DNA of 64,000 nucleotides from Bretschneidera sinensis (lineage: Eukaryota > Streptophyta > Magnoliopsida > Brassicales > Akaniaceae), in assembly GCA_023935145.1 (NCBI GenBank), contig CM043702.1:56648501-56712500 (forward strand), given 5' to 3'. Shown here one piece after another: positions 38,080-49,977 of this stretch (positions within the stretch are counted from its first letter, which is position 1; each line of letters opens with the position of its first letter). The translations under genes and the position numbers were made by a program. The notes under the pieces are model-generated. The model saw nothing but the letters and a program-made list of their open reading frames with translations. It had not been told where the DNA came from and ran no database searches.

Positions 38080-38843
38080 TCAGGTCCACCTTCTCTTTGT
38101 CGACCTTAATCCCTGATGAGATACGATATGCCCTAGTACAATACCTTGCTTAACCATAAAATGACACTTCTCCCAATTAAGCACCAGGTTCTTCTCCTTG
38201 CACCGCACTAAAACCAAAGTGAGATGGTGCAGGCACTCCTCAAATGTTGAATCGAAGAAGGAGAAGTCATCCATGAAAATCTTTAAGAACCGCTCTACCA
38301 TGTCAGAGAATATGCTGACTATGCACCACTGAAAAGTAGCGGGTGCATTGCATAACCCAAAGGGCATGCGACGGTAGGCGAATGTCCCAAAAGGATAGGT
38401 AAACGTCGTCTTCTCCTGATCTTCGGGGTCCACGGGGACCTGGTTATATCCAGAATAACCATCCAAAAAGCAATAATACTCATGCCCAGCCAAACGCTCC
38501 ACCATCTAATCAATAAATGGGAGTGGAAAATGATCATTCCTTGTGGCAGTGTTTAGTTTACGGTAGTCTATATACACTCTCCACCCTGACTGAACACGAA
38601 TTGGCACCAACTCGTCATCCTTATTCTTTACTACCGTTAATCCAGCTCGCTTAATCCAGCTCGCTTGGGCACGACATGAATCGGACTCACCCACTTGCTA
38701 TCATAGATGGGATAAATGATCCCTGTATCTAACAGTTTAATTACTTCTGCCCTCACAACCTTTTGCATAGCTGGGTTGAGCCTTCTTTGTGGCTCCTTCG
38801 ATGGCTTGGCATTCTCCTCCAAATGTATATTGTACATTACCAA
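38080..38843 (-). pseudogene. Reverse transcriptase of the Athila-type element
   Basis: Segments on the minus strand: HLEENAKPSKEPQRRLNPAM, WVSPIHVVPK, VYIDYRKLNTATRNDHFPLP, YSGYNQVPVDPEDQEKTTF, MPFGLCNAPATFQ and the catalytic IFMDDFSFF. FMDD is usual for this lineage. The reading shifts frame near 38640 (a small duplication of AATCCAGCTCGCTT), has a stop near 38506 and breaks again at about 38090. Sequence to 37852 is the rest of RT in broken frames. Confidence 0.88.
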
Positions 38844-38902
38844 CGAGGGGCTGATTCCCCTGATATCCTTAATAGTCCAGCCGATAGCTTCCTTGTGCTC
38901 TC

Positions 38903-39760
38903 TTAAAAATCTAATAATTTTTCTTCTTGAGCCTCACCCAAATCTGAAGCTATAATCACCGGAAAACAATCGGTTGGACCTAGGAACTTATACTTAAGAT
39001 TATTCGGTAAAGACTTAAGTTCCTTCTTGGGGGGTTTAGGTGTTGCAGTCTCCTTCATCTCATTGCTCTCCCGAGGATGAGACTCCAAAATGGAACTAAC
39101 TTGCTCGAATAACTTATCTAAATCCAAATCCTCTCCAAATTGAGCAAAGTATGCCTCCAGGGGGTCCTCAATGCTTGATTCATCCACAGTCTCCTCAAGA
39201 ATCTCCTCTATCAAGCATACATTTCTCATTTCATCATATTCTAGTGGTTTCCTAGTGATATCAAAGATATTCAACTCCACTGTCATATTTTCGAAGGAAA
39301 TCTTCATCATCCCTGTCCTACAATTGATCAGAGCGTTAGTCGTGGCTAAGAATGGTCGCCCTAGAATAACTGGTATCTAAATCCTTACACTCTGAATCGG
39401 CTCTGTGTCAAGAACAATAAAATCCACGGGGAAATAGAACTTATCCACTTTTATCAAAACGTCTTCAACTACTCCTCGTGGTATCTTCACTGACCTGTCA
39501 GCCAATTGAAGCATCGTGGATGTGGGCTTCAATTCTCCTAACCCCAACTGCAAATAGACTGAGTAGGGTAGAAGATTCACACTAGCTCCTAGATCTAAGA
39601 GAGCCCTCTCAATCTGGCTGACTCCTATTGTGCAAGAGATGGTAGGACACCCCGAGTCCTTATACTTGATGGGTAGCTTGCATTGAAGGATTGAGCTAAC
39701 CTACTCGGTCAAAAATTCCTTCTTTGGGACATTCGTCCTCCTCTTGATAGTGACCAAGTC
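38903..39760 (-). pseudogene. Aspartic protease and linker of the Athila-type element
   Basis: On the minus strand near 39600-39570 I read LLDLGASVNLLPYSVYLQLG. DLGAS is the usual protease active-site form in Athila elements. It continues LADRSVKIPRGVVEDVLI and FYFPVDFIVLDTEP. A linker rich in Glu and Asp (ETVDESSIEDPLEAYFAQFG) follows, down to 38903. A stop near 39377 breaks the frame. Confidence 0.75.
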
Positions 39761-39956
39761 CTTTAAAAACTTGGCATATGACGACACTGGATGGATGGCA
39801 TCCAAAAATAGGATATTGATTTGGACCTGCTTGAATACCTCCAGAATTTCCTCATACTTCCCTCCTTTCTTGGGCGCCTGTCATATCTCAGGGTAAGGCG
39901 CTTTAGGTACAAGCAACCTAGGAGGGTCCTTCACAGTAGGTGTGGCTGTAGATTGC

Positions 39957-41632
39957 TCAACATCTCTCTTCTCCTTGTCGCCACTTCCTTGCTCTTGCTG
40001 CATAGCAGGGTTCTCTTCCACTCGATTGTCCACTTGTCTCCCAGACCTCAATGTGACAATCGACTGTACTTGTTTCTCCCTGTGCGTGGAGTTGATGAAT
40101 TTTTAACCATAAATTGTCCTTTCGGGTTGGGCACGGGCTGACAAGGGAACTTTTCCTTCTCTCTTTCACCCAAGTGACTTGCAATTTTCCCTATTTGACT
40201 CTCCAATTTGGCAATTGCTTGGGTGTTTACCATTGTTGCACTCCTTACTTCGTTCATGGATTGGCCAGTCATCTTCATGAACTCCTTAAGGGTGTCCTCT
40301 AATGATTGTGAAACTGGCACTGACGTTTGAGTGGGAGTTTGGTAAGCAGGTGATGGTGCTGGATGGGCAGAGCGACCATGACTAGGAATTTGTGGGGAAA
40401 ATCAGGGAGGGTATTGATTTTGAGCATGATGCGGGGCTCTTCCCTGATTCATTGGTTGGCTCTGCTTCCATGAAAAATTAGGGTGGTTCCGCCACCCTGG
40501 ATTGTACGTTTCGGAGTAAGATCCATTTGACTGCCTCCGATAGTCATTGAAAGCATTCACTTGTTCCATAGGATACTCAGCAAAAACCGGTATTGATGGA
40601 CAATTCTGTGCTAGATGCATGGGACTAGCACAGATGGAACAACTATCAACATGGAATGTATTGGCAGCATTGATGGATTGACCCACAGTGAGAGCGTCAA
40701 TCTTCTTAGTGAGAGTATCTAACTTTATCCTCAAGTCAGTGTCTTCTTTGACCTCATAGATGCCTCCTTTCTTAGGAGCACGAATGGACTTATCTCGACA
40801 GCTTGAAAAATCCCACTGCTGCGAGTTGTCGGACAACTTGTCCAATGCGTTGTATGCTTCATGTCCCGTCAGACTTAAGAATGCCCCCCCTCATTCATAG
40901 ACTCGATCATGCTACGGTTAAGTTGAGTCAACCCTTAGTAGAAGAATTGAACGAGTCTCCACTTCTCATATCCATGTGGAGGGCATCTGATCAGTAACTC
41001 TTTGAAGCGCTCCCAGCTTTCAGAAAACTTCTCATCCTCATCCTGAGTGAAAGAACTAACCTCCCTTCGGCACTCATTCACTCTAGAAATTTGGAAAAAC
41101 TTATGATAAAATTTGCTCAGTAGATTTTCCCAAGATGTAATAGACCCGGGCGTGTTTGAATCCAACCATGCCCTAGCTCTATCGTGAAGAGAAAAAGGGA
41201 AAAGTCGAAGATGGACTGACTCCTCAGAGAAGTTTTGAAACTTGAATGTGGCACAAATTTCTTTGAACTTCTTTACATGACTATAAGGATTTTCAAGATC
41301 TAAGCCATTAAATGAGGGTAGGAGTTGGATGATATGTGGCTTTAAGTCAAAATGGGTGGCATTGGTAGGTGGCAACACTATGCAAGAAGATGAATTAGTC
41401 GCAACGGGTGTGAACAAATCCCTAAGGGATGTAGTGGAGTCACGTTCCAAGCTCTAGGTTGCTCTACATGTTCCGGATAATTTGCATTCCTAAAATTTTC
41501 TCCCATCTCAACTGTCTCTATTTCAACTAGTGCTCTTTTCTGTCTCCTCAGAGTTCTTTCTAAGTCGGGATCTAAATGTATCAAATCTAAATTCAAGGAT
41601 CTCCGACCAAGCATACACCGCACTAAAAGCAC
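39957..41632 (-). pseudogene. gag of the Athila-type element
   Basis: The minus-strand frame starts near 41632 with LERTLRRQKRALVEIE. It shifts, then reads FDLKPHIIQLLPSFNGLD, VHLRLFPFSLHDRARAWLDS, SITSWENLLSKFYHKFF and ESWERFKELLIRCPPHG. This is the Athila gag (retrotrans_gag) pattern. Past a break near 40930 it continues with a possible zinc finger (CSICASPMHLAQNCP, about 40640) and a coiled-coil-like stretch (about 40300-40150). At least three frame breaks are visible. Confidence 0.88.
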
Positions 41633-41859
41633 TAAAATAAACTAATTAGCAGAAACTACAGAACAAAATAGAATAAATGCACAAACGGCAAGCACACTAT
41701 TCACAAAACGAGCCAACAAAAATTTGCAAAAATAGTTTTTTTTTTTAATTGAACAATGCAGATAGAAATAAAATAAAATAAAATTTCCAAAAAGAAAAAT
41801 CAAACAAACAATGCTAACTAACTAGTAGAAAAATAAAATTAATTTTCACAAATCAAATA

Positions 41860-41885
41860 ATTCCCCGGCAACGGTGTCAAAAACT
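41860..41885 (-). other. Primer-binding site of the Athila-type element
   Basis: The minus strand reads AGTTTTTGACACCGTTGCCG directly after the 5' LTR end ACAACA. The canonical site is TGGCGCCGTTGCCGGGGA, matched with small changes. It corresponds to a tRNA-Asp-type primer. Confidence 0.8.
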
Positions 41886-43211
41886 TGTTGTGAGTTTTAA
41901 ATTACTCGCAAGCGCACGAGTCGTTTGCAATATAGTGTTGTGCAAGTGCGATGTCGAATCCACAGAGAATTGCATTGTGAAAATATTTTTATCTAAACTA
42001 AGCCTATTTTAACCTAGTTCCGAATTTTGTATTATATTGTGCAAAGAAATATAAACTTAAACTAAATTGGTTTAAAGCAAATGATAAAAAGACTAAGGTT
42101 TTCTGAATCCACCCCACCAAAGTAAAGCGTATATTTTCATGTTCTATATAAAAATAATCAAAAAATTCCATGAATCCAACTTTAAACAAAAAAACAACGA
42201 ATATCCCAATTAAACCAAAAGCATCCAATGTATCCACTTTTAACAAATCACAAAGGAAATCCAATTTAATCGAAAACGATTCGATGTATTCATCAGATGA
42301 AACACAAGGAATATCCAATTTAACAATTAAAAGCAATCAATCATAAGATTTATTCAAATAATTAAACAAAATATTTATACTAAAAACATCAAAATTATTA
42401 TGCGCAAATCTGAAAATATAATGTTAAACAATGGAAAGGCTTCATCTTCAACCTTAGCTGAAGATTTTAGCCTCTCATAATTATGAAACTAAAGTTCACA
42501 ATACAAGTGCTAAACATTATACTTTAAAACTAGATAAAAAGAAATAAATTACTATACATGGGAAAAATTACACTCGTTGTTGGGTAGCGCTTCCCCTCGT
42601 GGTAGCAAAGTCTTCAGGGTCCACCAGAATGCTAGCAGACATCCACCAGATTACACCAAATGGCCCAGGAATTGCACCCTGAATGATGAAGTGAGATGGT
42701 ACTTTTATAGGGGGAGTCTCGGAGCACAATGGGTTGCAAATTCGATGTGGGATACTGCCCGAGTGCGCTCGATTGTAGCATGGTGTGATCGATCGTATGC
42801 TGGTGCACTGCAAAGCATTTTTAACCGATGTGAGATGTGCGAGTGTGCACTTGCGATCGATCACAAGTCTGGTGTGATCAATCGCACTAGACATCTTCAA
42901 CTCGACCCTTGTCTACTAAAACGGCCATAACTTTCTATAGAAAAATCATTTTTATGAGCCGTAAAATTATTCAGAAAATAGACTACCGGATCTTTCCAAG
43001 CATATATGGCTCATCTCCTGGTTCTTCCTGAATCAATACAGTAAAATCCACAAAAATGACTAATCTGTACAGGCAATTCTGACAATTTTAGTGAACTCCT
43101 TTCCCAGTGCTTGTAAACCTGAAAAACAATGAAAACAACTCAAAGTAATAACTTCTTAAGCTAACAAATGTAAATTAAGTAGCCAAAATATACAATATTT
43201 GGCACTCATCA
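41886..43211 (-). repeat. 5' LTR of the Athila-type element
   Basis: On the plus strand it spans TGTTGTGAG to CACTCATCA, 1326 bp. It matches 33401-34725 across its length. Many of the differences are C/T or G/A transitions. Confidence 0.92.
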
Positions 43212-43860
43212 AACATCATCATCAACAACATCATTCCAAACCAAATTGGAAGCATCGACAACATCAAATGTGTCACTAAGCACTTGCTTTCTCGGTTGCT
43301 CTCTTTCAATAGATGATTCATCACCTATGTCAAACATATCCCCAAGTTTTGTATGTTTGACAATATTCAAATCTTTGAGCCTTTCATCATTAACATAATA
43401 TATTTCTTGGCTTGTGATGCCAACACAAAAGGGGCATCATGCAAATTAACACCAGTATGTGTCAAATGCTAGAAATTCACAAAAGAGAACCCGAGATTAT
43501 CCACCTTGTAACCTCTATTAATATCATCCCAATCACATTTGAATAACACGACCTTGTATCTAACAGAATAATTTAATTCAATAACATCTTTCAATGCTCC
43601 ATAGTAATTAATATCTCCTTCAACAGGTCGTCTATCCCTTGCACTAACATAACTAGTTGTCTTGACAATCACAACAACACCACTGGATAGAGTTTTTAAG
43701 TATCTCTCACGTTCTTTGGTGTGAAACCTAAAACCATTGATGATATAACCAGTATATTTGCGAACCACTTCACTAAGACCACGAGTAAGCAATCTAATTT
43801 GGTTTGTAACTTTTGCATTCCCTTTCTCTTCCACACATGCAACCTAGATATTAAGAAGTG

Positions 43861-44499
43861 GTCAATTTAATATTTAAGCTATATAAACTAAAAACTTGTA
43901 AGATGTAGTCTATTATGCTGTAGTACTCGTGTTCATAAAATAAAGGTAAAGAAGTAATTTTACATATATTATATTAAATTAAATAATCCATTGATGAAAG
44001 ATTTAGTATTGATTTGAAATAATATTTGAAAAATAATATTGAAAATTTTATTGAAAAGATTTAGTGATTTTTTAAGAAGAAAGTACTGAAATTTTTTGAA
44101 ATTTGAAGTTGAAATGAAAAAATTTTGAATAAAAATTTTGAATGAAGTTAATGAAAATAATTATAAAAAAAATTGACAGAAAATATAATTTTTATATTTC
44201 TTTATAATTTTTATAAAATTTTTGGAAGGAAGAAAAGATGAAAATTTTGATTTTTAAAGGGTAAATGACAAAACTGTAATTATGTAATGGTAAAACAGTA
44301 TTTATGTAATGAAAACAATAAATTTTAAATGATGATAGAAAACAAATGGAAGATATGTAAATTGTATTAAAAAAATTCAGAGATTTCACATTAAGTGGCG
44401 GCAAAAAAAATTGTCCATGAGTGGTGAAAAAAAAATATGAACAGTGAAGGGTGGAGAAGAAAAAAAATTGAAAGCTTATAAGCTCTGAAGTCAAAGAAT
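43861..44499. other. AT-rich junction between the CACTA and the Gypsy LTR fragment
   Basis: No coding content or clean terminal repeat is visible. It probably contains the start of the forward LTR and the breakpoint that removed the CACTA transposase gene. Confidence 0.4.
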
Positions 44500-45528
44500 T
44501 TATTATCTTACCAAATCACGTTTGGTTTCTTTCTTTCTTCAATTCAAATTTCTTAGCAAAAAGTTATAAAGAAAATTTCTTCAATATTAGAGGTAGTACA
44601 ATCATTCAATTACAATAGCAAGACTTCATCATATTTGAGGTAAATTTTCAATAAGACTCATAACTATATAATTATATTGTTTGAATTAAGTTATGAAATA
44701 GTAAGATTTATGAAAGTTTATGATTAGGTGTTGGTGATCAGCAATCTCAAGAAATTGCTTAAAGGAGTAGGAAATGCAATGAGGTGATCCACGAGTAGTT
44801 TTAAGTGCTATATGGTGAGTTAGATTTACACTTAGTAATCGAGACCAATATAAATATGAATTTATGATATTTGAATAGATTTTTGAATTATAATGATTTA
44901 ATAATGTATTTTATGTTAAGTATGATAATTGATTGATTTATTAATTAGGGATTAAATAGTATGTTAAATATTAATTATATAAGAATTTATATTTTAAAAA
45001 TGATGAATTTATGAAAAATATGCTGAGAAGTTATATAAAATTCTTGAAAATATGATTGAAAAATTGATATGATATATGAGGAGAAAATTTAATAAATATG
45101 ATAAAAATAATAAGTTTGAGAAAGAGCTAGATAGTTGAATTGAATGCTTTGATGTATGCTTGCTTGCATGTTATTGCTCATATGCATAAAAGGGAAAACC
45201 AGGAAGGCTACTAGTCTGGCTGAGAAGACCAAGAAGACAGCTGGTCTGGTTGAGAATACTAGGAAGGTTTGGCTGAAACGCGTCCACATGTGGGAAGACG
45301 TTACCATATGATAATATAAAACGATATGATTAGAAAGAAATAAAGATAATTTAAATTCATGCACTATATTTGTTTTAAATATTTATTATTAATGCCTGAG
45401 ATGTTAAAGAAGCAGTTTTGGTGATTAAATGATTGATAGATAGATGAGTCTCATAATAAGCCAATTTTGTTGATAGATAAATAGAAAGGATGACATAATA
45501 AAGATCTATATTATTGATTGTTTATATG
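44500..45528 (+). repeat. Forward Gypsy LTR fragment (inverted partner of the next LTR)
   Basis: Blocks at 44730-44840 (GATCCACGAGTAGTTTTAAG) and 45180-45420 (GGGAAGACGTTACCA) are inverted counterparts of 46950-47060 and 46200-46530. It is thus an LTR of the same family in opposite orientation. Its right end is cut at 45528, where the reverse LTR begins TGTAACGACCC. Its left edge is uncertain; similarity may reach further toward 44000. Confidence 0.55.
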
Positions 45529-47607
45529 TGTAACGACCCATCTCGGGTTAGCCACCCCCAAAACAGTGATGTCACATTTTGAAAATCCTAGCACGACACA
45601 TATATGCAACAATAAAAATAATACCAATAGAAATTTTTTTTCATTAATTCTCAACCCTTAACAAGGGAGATACATCAACATAATATTGACTTAAACATTT
45701 TACACAACGTAATATGCATGAATATTTACAAATAAATTTTTATTTTATTTTATCATTAGTCTGAGGACGTTGACACGTACGTGGCTTACAGAAAAAGATT
45801 TTGTCAGACTCTCAACCCACCAGACTATTTGTCCTACCTACTACTTGAAATCATTGTACAATGAGGAGTGAGCTTCACAAACTCAGTGAATTAAATTTAC
45901 TAGAAGTACTCAATTTATATAAATAGTCTTTTAATATTAAATCAATTATATTTTACAAAACTTGATAATAGCATTCTACTATCACTACATATATCATAAG
46001 TCTCATTCTCTATCAATCTCTTCTTCTTATTTATTGGTTCACCTTAAGACCATCAATTATCTCATAATTAACTCGTAATGAGGTTCACATCATAAAGTCT
46101 ACCATTTAGATGGTTCTTATCATGTCATAGTTCTAGGTTTCTTTCTCACCATAACTGTCTCTCTGTGAGACTCATTCATCTATAAATAATTTCATAATAA
46201 CACACAACACATCAGCATTTTAATGAGGAAATCAATATTTAAAACAGATGCAATTCATGAATTATTATTAGGGAACGTTTTCCCACATGTCGACATGTTT
46301 TTATTATCTTAGACCAGTCCCCTCCAAGTTCTTTTATTTCCAGCATATACCAGCTATCACAGTATTTATTTCCAGCATATACTGGCTGTCACGATGTCCC
46401 TTTTATTTTCAGCATATACCGGCTGTCACAGTGTCTCGTTTATTTCCAGCATATACCGGCTGTCACGGTTTTTCAATTAGATCGGCCCCCTCCCGGTTCT
46501 TTCAGTTCTTTTATTTAATGCATATGCATATGAACAATGATATGAAATACGCATCTGAACAATAACATAAAAAAATAAACATGAATTCAAATATTTAAAT
46601 TGGCTATCCTGATTATTCTCAAATTATTATTGAAAGAAAATTCACTAAATTCCTCTCCTCATAAATCACATCAAATCATTCATCATAACTTGTTAAGATC
46701 CTCTAAATTTCATCTTCTCGTAAGTCGTATCAAAACCTCAACCATAACTCATCAAGAATTTTATTTATCATCATCATTATAAAATCAACTTATTATTATA
46801 ATAATATCTCTTTTCACATAATAATTTTCTGCGTGTCCAACATTCATATCATACCTATCAATTAAATTTTTATCTACCACCAAAGCATAAGCTAATAATT
46901 TATTTTAATATTATCACTAGATATTTCATTTTTATTTAGATTACTTAAAGTAAATCTAACTCACCACGTAGCACTTAAAGCTACCCGTGGATCATCTTTT
47001 TGCCTTTCTCGTTCCTCTCATAAATTAACCCCCAGTTGCTGACCGTCAACACCTGATATAATATTTATATTAAAAATTCTAATTATTTCTTCAATTCTTC
47101 TATAATTTACACCCTTTGAAAATTCTCACTTTGAATTCCAGGAAATTTCATGTATGCTAAAAACCTAAAAATAAACATTACGTTATTACCTTCTGTTTTT
47201 ATGATAGCTTCCCGTGACTCTCTATAAAATTTCTCCGTAAATCCCTTCAAAATTTTGCTCTTTTAGCTTTTCTTTCAGTCTCCAAGTGTTTAAAGAAATA
47301 GAGAAATTTGAAGAAGAATTAAACTAAACTTAATAAGTATAATATAATTTTGTTTACATATACTTAGTATATATATAGGTAAGATTTGAAAGAAATCTTT
47401 GGCAGCCCCCCACAAACCTCAACGTTTTGGCCACCTGCAATACATGCAAAGCCTTCCTTTCTACTTGGCAGCAGGTGTTGCCACCTGCTGCCACATTTTT
47501 CCATTTTTTTAACTTTTCACATTTAAAATATCTATATATTAATTTAACTCTATGCCATATTTATTAAATTAATTTTTTGCTTTTACTTTACGAATATGGA
47601 TATTACA
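45529..47607 (-). repeat. 3' LTR of the truncated chromovirus-type Gypsy
   Basis: In its own orientation it starts TGTAATATCC after the purine tract GGGTAGAAT and ends GGGTCGTTACA. Length 2079 bp. A block of about 55 bp near 46330-46480 (CCAGCATATACCGGCTGTCA and variants) is repeated four times. Confidence 0.75.
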
Positions 47608-47829
47608 ATTCTACCCACTTTATAAAAATTTCATCCCCAAAATTTCTTTACGTAACTCCAGAAACAAAAATGAATAATACTTCTTCATAATTGTCTCACG
47701 CTTTAATGTAATCTCTTCAACATCCTTATTCCGCCACAGAACATGAACTAATGCAATTATTTTATTATACAAGATTTGTTCTTTTTGTTTAAAATTCTCA
47801 CTGGTACTTGTATATATGCCAAATCTTTC

Positions 47830-49917
47830 TGAATTTCTATAGCTTAGCTCAAAATATTATAATATTCATCATGTAAACACTTTCTTAAAAGTGAAACATG
47901 AAATACATTATATAAATGTTTTAATTCTAGAGGCAAATCCAGACTACTCACAATTAATCCAACTTTCTCAATAACCTCATAGGGTCCCACATACCTCAAA
48001 CTCAACTTTTCTTTCTTTTTGATCCTCAACACACCTTTTCATGAAGATATTTTTAATTACACCCAATCACCTACTTGAATTTCAAGAGATCTTCTTCTAT
48101 TATTAGCATAGCTATTCAGTCTATTCAGTGCTATTTTACGGTTTTCTCTAACCAGTTTGGTCATCTCAGTTGTTAACTCAATAATTGATGGGCCAAATAT
48201 ATTTCTCCCTCCCATTTCTTCCTTACATATAAGAGTTCTATACCTCCTGCCATACAATGTCTCAATCAGTGTCATCCCAATAATAGTTTGATACTTATTA
48301 TTATAAGCAATTTCAATCGATGACATGTAAGCATCCCAACTTACTGAGAAACTTATCACAATTGCCCTTAATATATCTTTTAGTACTCTAATAATCCTCC
48401 CTGTCTGAGCATGAAAAATTATATTAAATTACAACTGTGTACCCATGGCTTTTTGAAAGCCTCTCCAAAACCAAGATGTAAATCTAGCATTTGTATTTAA
48501 CATTATGCTAAATGGTGCTCCATACAACCTCACAATCTCAACTACATCCCTCTTCAATCCTGACCACCAGAAATTCTGTCTCAGTCCATTATAAATCTTA
48601 TTGTCACATGATTGCATCGAATCTACATCATCATGTGCCTTTCTCATTATCTCCTTTCTCAACTTCGCATTATTGGGAACACAAATTCTATTGTACAAGA
48701 CCAGAATACCATCATTTCTAATTTTTGAACTCATATCACCTTCTATTAAGCATTTCCTGTTTAATCTTCTTTATCTCTTTATCTTTACCTTGTATCTCTA
48801 ATAAACATTTTACTATGGATGACTGTACAATCATATTTGTTAACCACGATCCTCTACCACTGATATTCAACTTCAATCTTATCTCTTTTAAATCTATCAT
48901 CAATTTCACATCAACACTCCCAATTGCAGTTAACTTTCTTGTAGACTTTCAACTCAATGCATCAGCTATCACCTTTGCATTTTTCTAGATGATAGTGAAT
49001 TGTACAATCGTAGTTACTAATCAACTCCATCCACCATCTTTGCCTCAAATTCAACTCTCTCTGGGCAGGTAAGTATGTCAAACTCTTCTAACCCATGAAT
49101 ATCTCACAAGTGGCTCCATATAGATGATATCTCTAATCTTTAAAGTAAACACTATAGCAACCAACTCTAAGTCATGAGTAGGGAAATCTTTATCATGAAT
49201 ATTTAATTGCCTAGAACTATAGGCCACAGCTTTCCTATTTTACACATATCCCAATCATTGATATGACGCATCACTATACACCACAAATCCTTCATCACCC
49301 GAAGAAAACACCAATACTAGAGCTGTAGTCAATTTCTCTTTTAGTAATTGGAAAATTTTTCTTACACTTCCCTCACCATACAAATCTTACCTCTTTCCTA
49401 ATCAGTCTATTCAATAGTATTACAATAATAAAAAAATTCTGAAAGAATCTTCTATAATAACCAGCTAACCCTAAGAAGATTATAATCTCAGTCACATTAG
49501 TTGGTCTTTCCCAACTTAACATTGCCTCTACCTTTTGTGGATCAATTGTTATGCCATTTCCTGATATTACATGTTCCAAGAAAGTTATTTCATTCAGCCA
49601 ACACTCACACTTAGAGAACTTTGGATATAATTTCTCTCTCCTCAGAATCTCCAACACACTGTCTAATGTTTCACATGTTGTTCTTCATTTTTAGATTATT
49701 TCATAAAGTTAAATACAACCATAAACTTGTTAAGATATAGTTTAAACACTCTATTCATCAAGTCCATGAATGTTTCTGGAACATTAGTTAATCCAAATGA
49801 CATCACAAAAAGCTTATGACCATAACGTGTCCTAAAAGTAGTCTTAGGCACGTCTCCCTTCTCTATTATCAATTAGTGATAACCTGATCTCAGGTTTATC
49901 TTAGAAAACACTCTCGC
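47830..49917 (-). pseudogene. pol of the truncated chromovirus-type Gypsy
   Basis: Minus-strand pieces: RT from 49917 with [32 protein letters not shown] and [16 protein letters not shown], where the YxDD region is lost; then LNEITFLEHVISGNGITIDP and GLAGYYRRFFQNF (49657-49373). RNase H lies near 49300-49000, degraded. The integrase zinc-finger region is at 48734-48429, the core end at 48359-48057 (WDAYMSSIEIAYNNKYQ), and the C terminus at 48032-47844 (LSLRYVGPYEVIEKVG, YNVFHVSLLRKC). That last block is typical of chromovirus integrases. Many stops and frame breaks. Confidence 0.8.
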
Positions 49918-49972
49918 TTAAAAAAGTGATGATATTGTTCAAAGTAGATTCCACTCGGGATGGGTCATTACA
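49918..49972 (+). repeat. Terminal 55 bp of the LARD-like 3' LTR
   Basis: AAAAAAGTGATGATATTGTT through GGGTCATTACA aligns to 16621-16674 (AAAAAAGTGATGGTGTCGTT through GGGTCGTTACA). It is followed by ATGAC, the likely right target duplication. Confidence 0.75.
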
Positions 49973-49977
49973 ATGAC

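Larger units (their letters stand above)
33401..43211 (-). mobile_element. Athila-type Gypsy retrotransposon, complete structure
   Basis: LTRs of 1325 bp (33401-34725) and 1326 bp (41886-43211) enclose a minus-strand gag-protease-RT-RNase H-integrase region. The primer site next to the right LTR reads, on the minus strand, TTTTTGACACCGTTGCCGGGG, the tRNA-Asp-type site of Athila/Tat elements. The purine tract AAGTTTGGGGG adjoins the left LTR. Flanking pentamers are ACCAT (33396-33400) and AACAT (43212-43216), a target duplication with one mismatch. The two LTRs differ by roughly 5% by eye. It lies within the DUF4216 frame of the CACTA element. Confidence 0.93.
33290..43843 (-). pseudogene. DUF4216 protein gene of the CACTA element, split by the Athila insertion
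   Basis: The upstream exon starts at 43843 after an acceptor (atctag). It reads YTGYIINGFRFHTKERERY, then SGVVVIVKTTSYVSA, then YYGALKDVIELNY, then VVLFKCDWDDINRG, the DUF4216 signature. A TAG at 43469-43471 interrupts it, and the frame continues LHDAPFVLASQAKK as in full-length relatives. The reading then enters an acidic tail, is cut at 43212 by the Athila LTR, and resumes left of 33401 as a glycine run followed by MKDELMDDNPIEDEYEDDLI and a stop near 33296. In CACTA elements this protein is encoded next to the TNP2 transposase; its role is not established. Confidence 0.8.
27639..43860 (-). mobile_element. CACTA (En/Spm) transposon, incomplete, interrupted by an Athila element
   Basis: The left end CACTACAAAAAATTCCG at 27639 is a typical CACTA terminus (CACTACAAGAAA-type). 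It follows GAA, the possible 3-bp target duplication. Directly behind it lie subterminal repeats. Minus-strand remnants encode a Transposase_24-type protein (28448-32305) and a DUF4216 protein (43843-43212 plus 33400-33290), both standard companions in plant CACTA elements. The catalytic TNP2 transposase and the right terminus should lie right of 43860 but are not there; Gypsy LTR sequence replaces them. The right boundary is therefore unresolved. Confidence 0.82.
45529..49917 (-). mobile_element. Chromovirus-type Gypsy element, minus strand, truncated in RT
   Basis: One LTR (45529-47607) is followed on the minus strand by pol in the order expected for the 3' half: RT, integrase, chromodomain-side C terminus. 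At 49917 the sequence switches abruptly from RT (RVFSKINLRSGYH) to the 3' end of the LARD-like LTR. The 5' LTR, gag, protease and the start of RT are therefore missing. It appears to have inserted into the forward LTR fragment, with ATATG (45524-45528) as the left half of the target duplication. Confidence 0.75.
10998..49972 (+). mobile_element. LARD-like LTR retrotransposon, heavily nested
   Basis: The 5' LTR is 10998-16674, followed by a primer-binding site at 16680. The internal region runs to 25854, and the 3' LTR starts at 25855 (TGTATAG) after a purine tract. Its last piece, 49918-49972, matches the end of the 5' LTR (both end GGGTCRTTACA). Flanking pentamers are GTGAC (10993-10997) and ATGAC (49973-49977), a target duplication with one mismatch. 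Without nested insertions the LTR is about 4.5 kb and the interior about 4.3 kb with no recognisable gag or pol, the dimensions described for LARDs. Later insertions are a solo LTR, a Copia, a CACTA, an Athila and a rearranged Gypsy block. The middle of the 3' LTR is missing. Confidence 0.72.
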
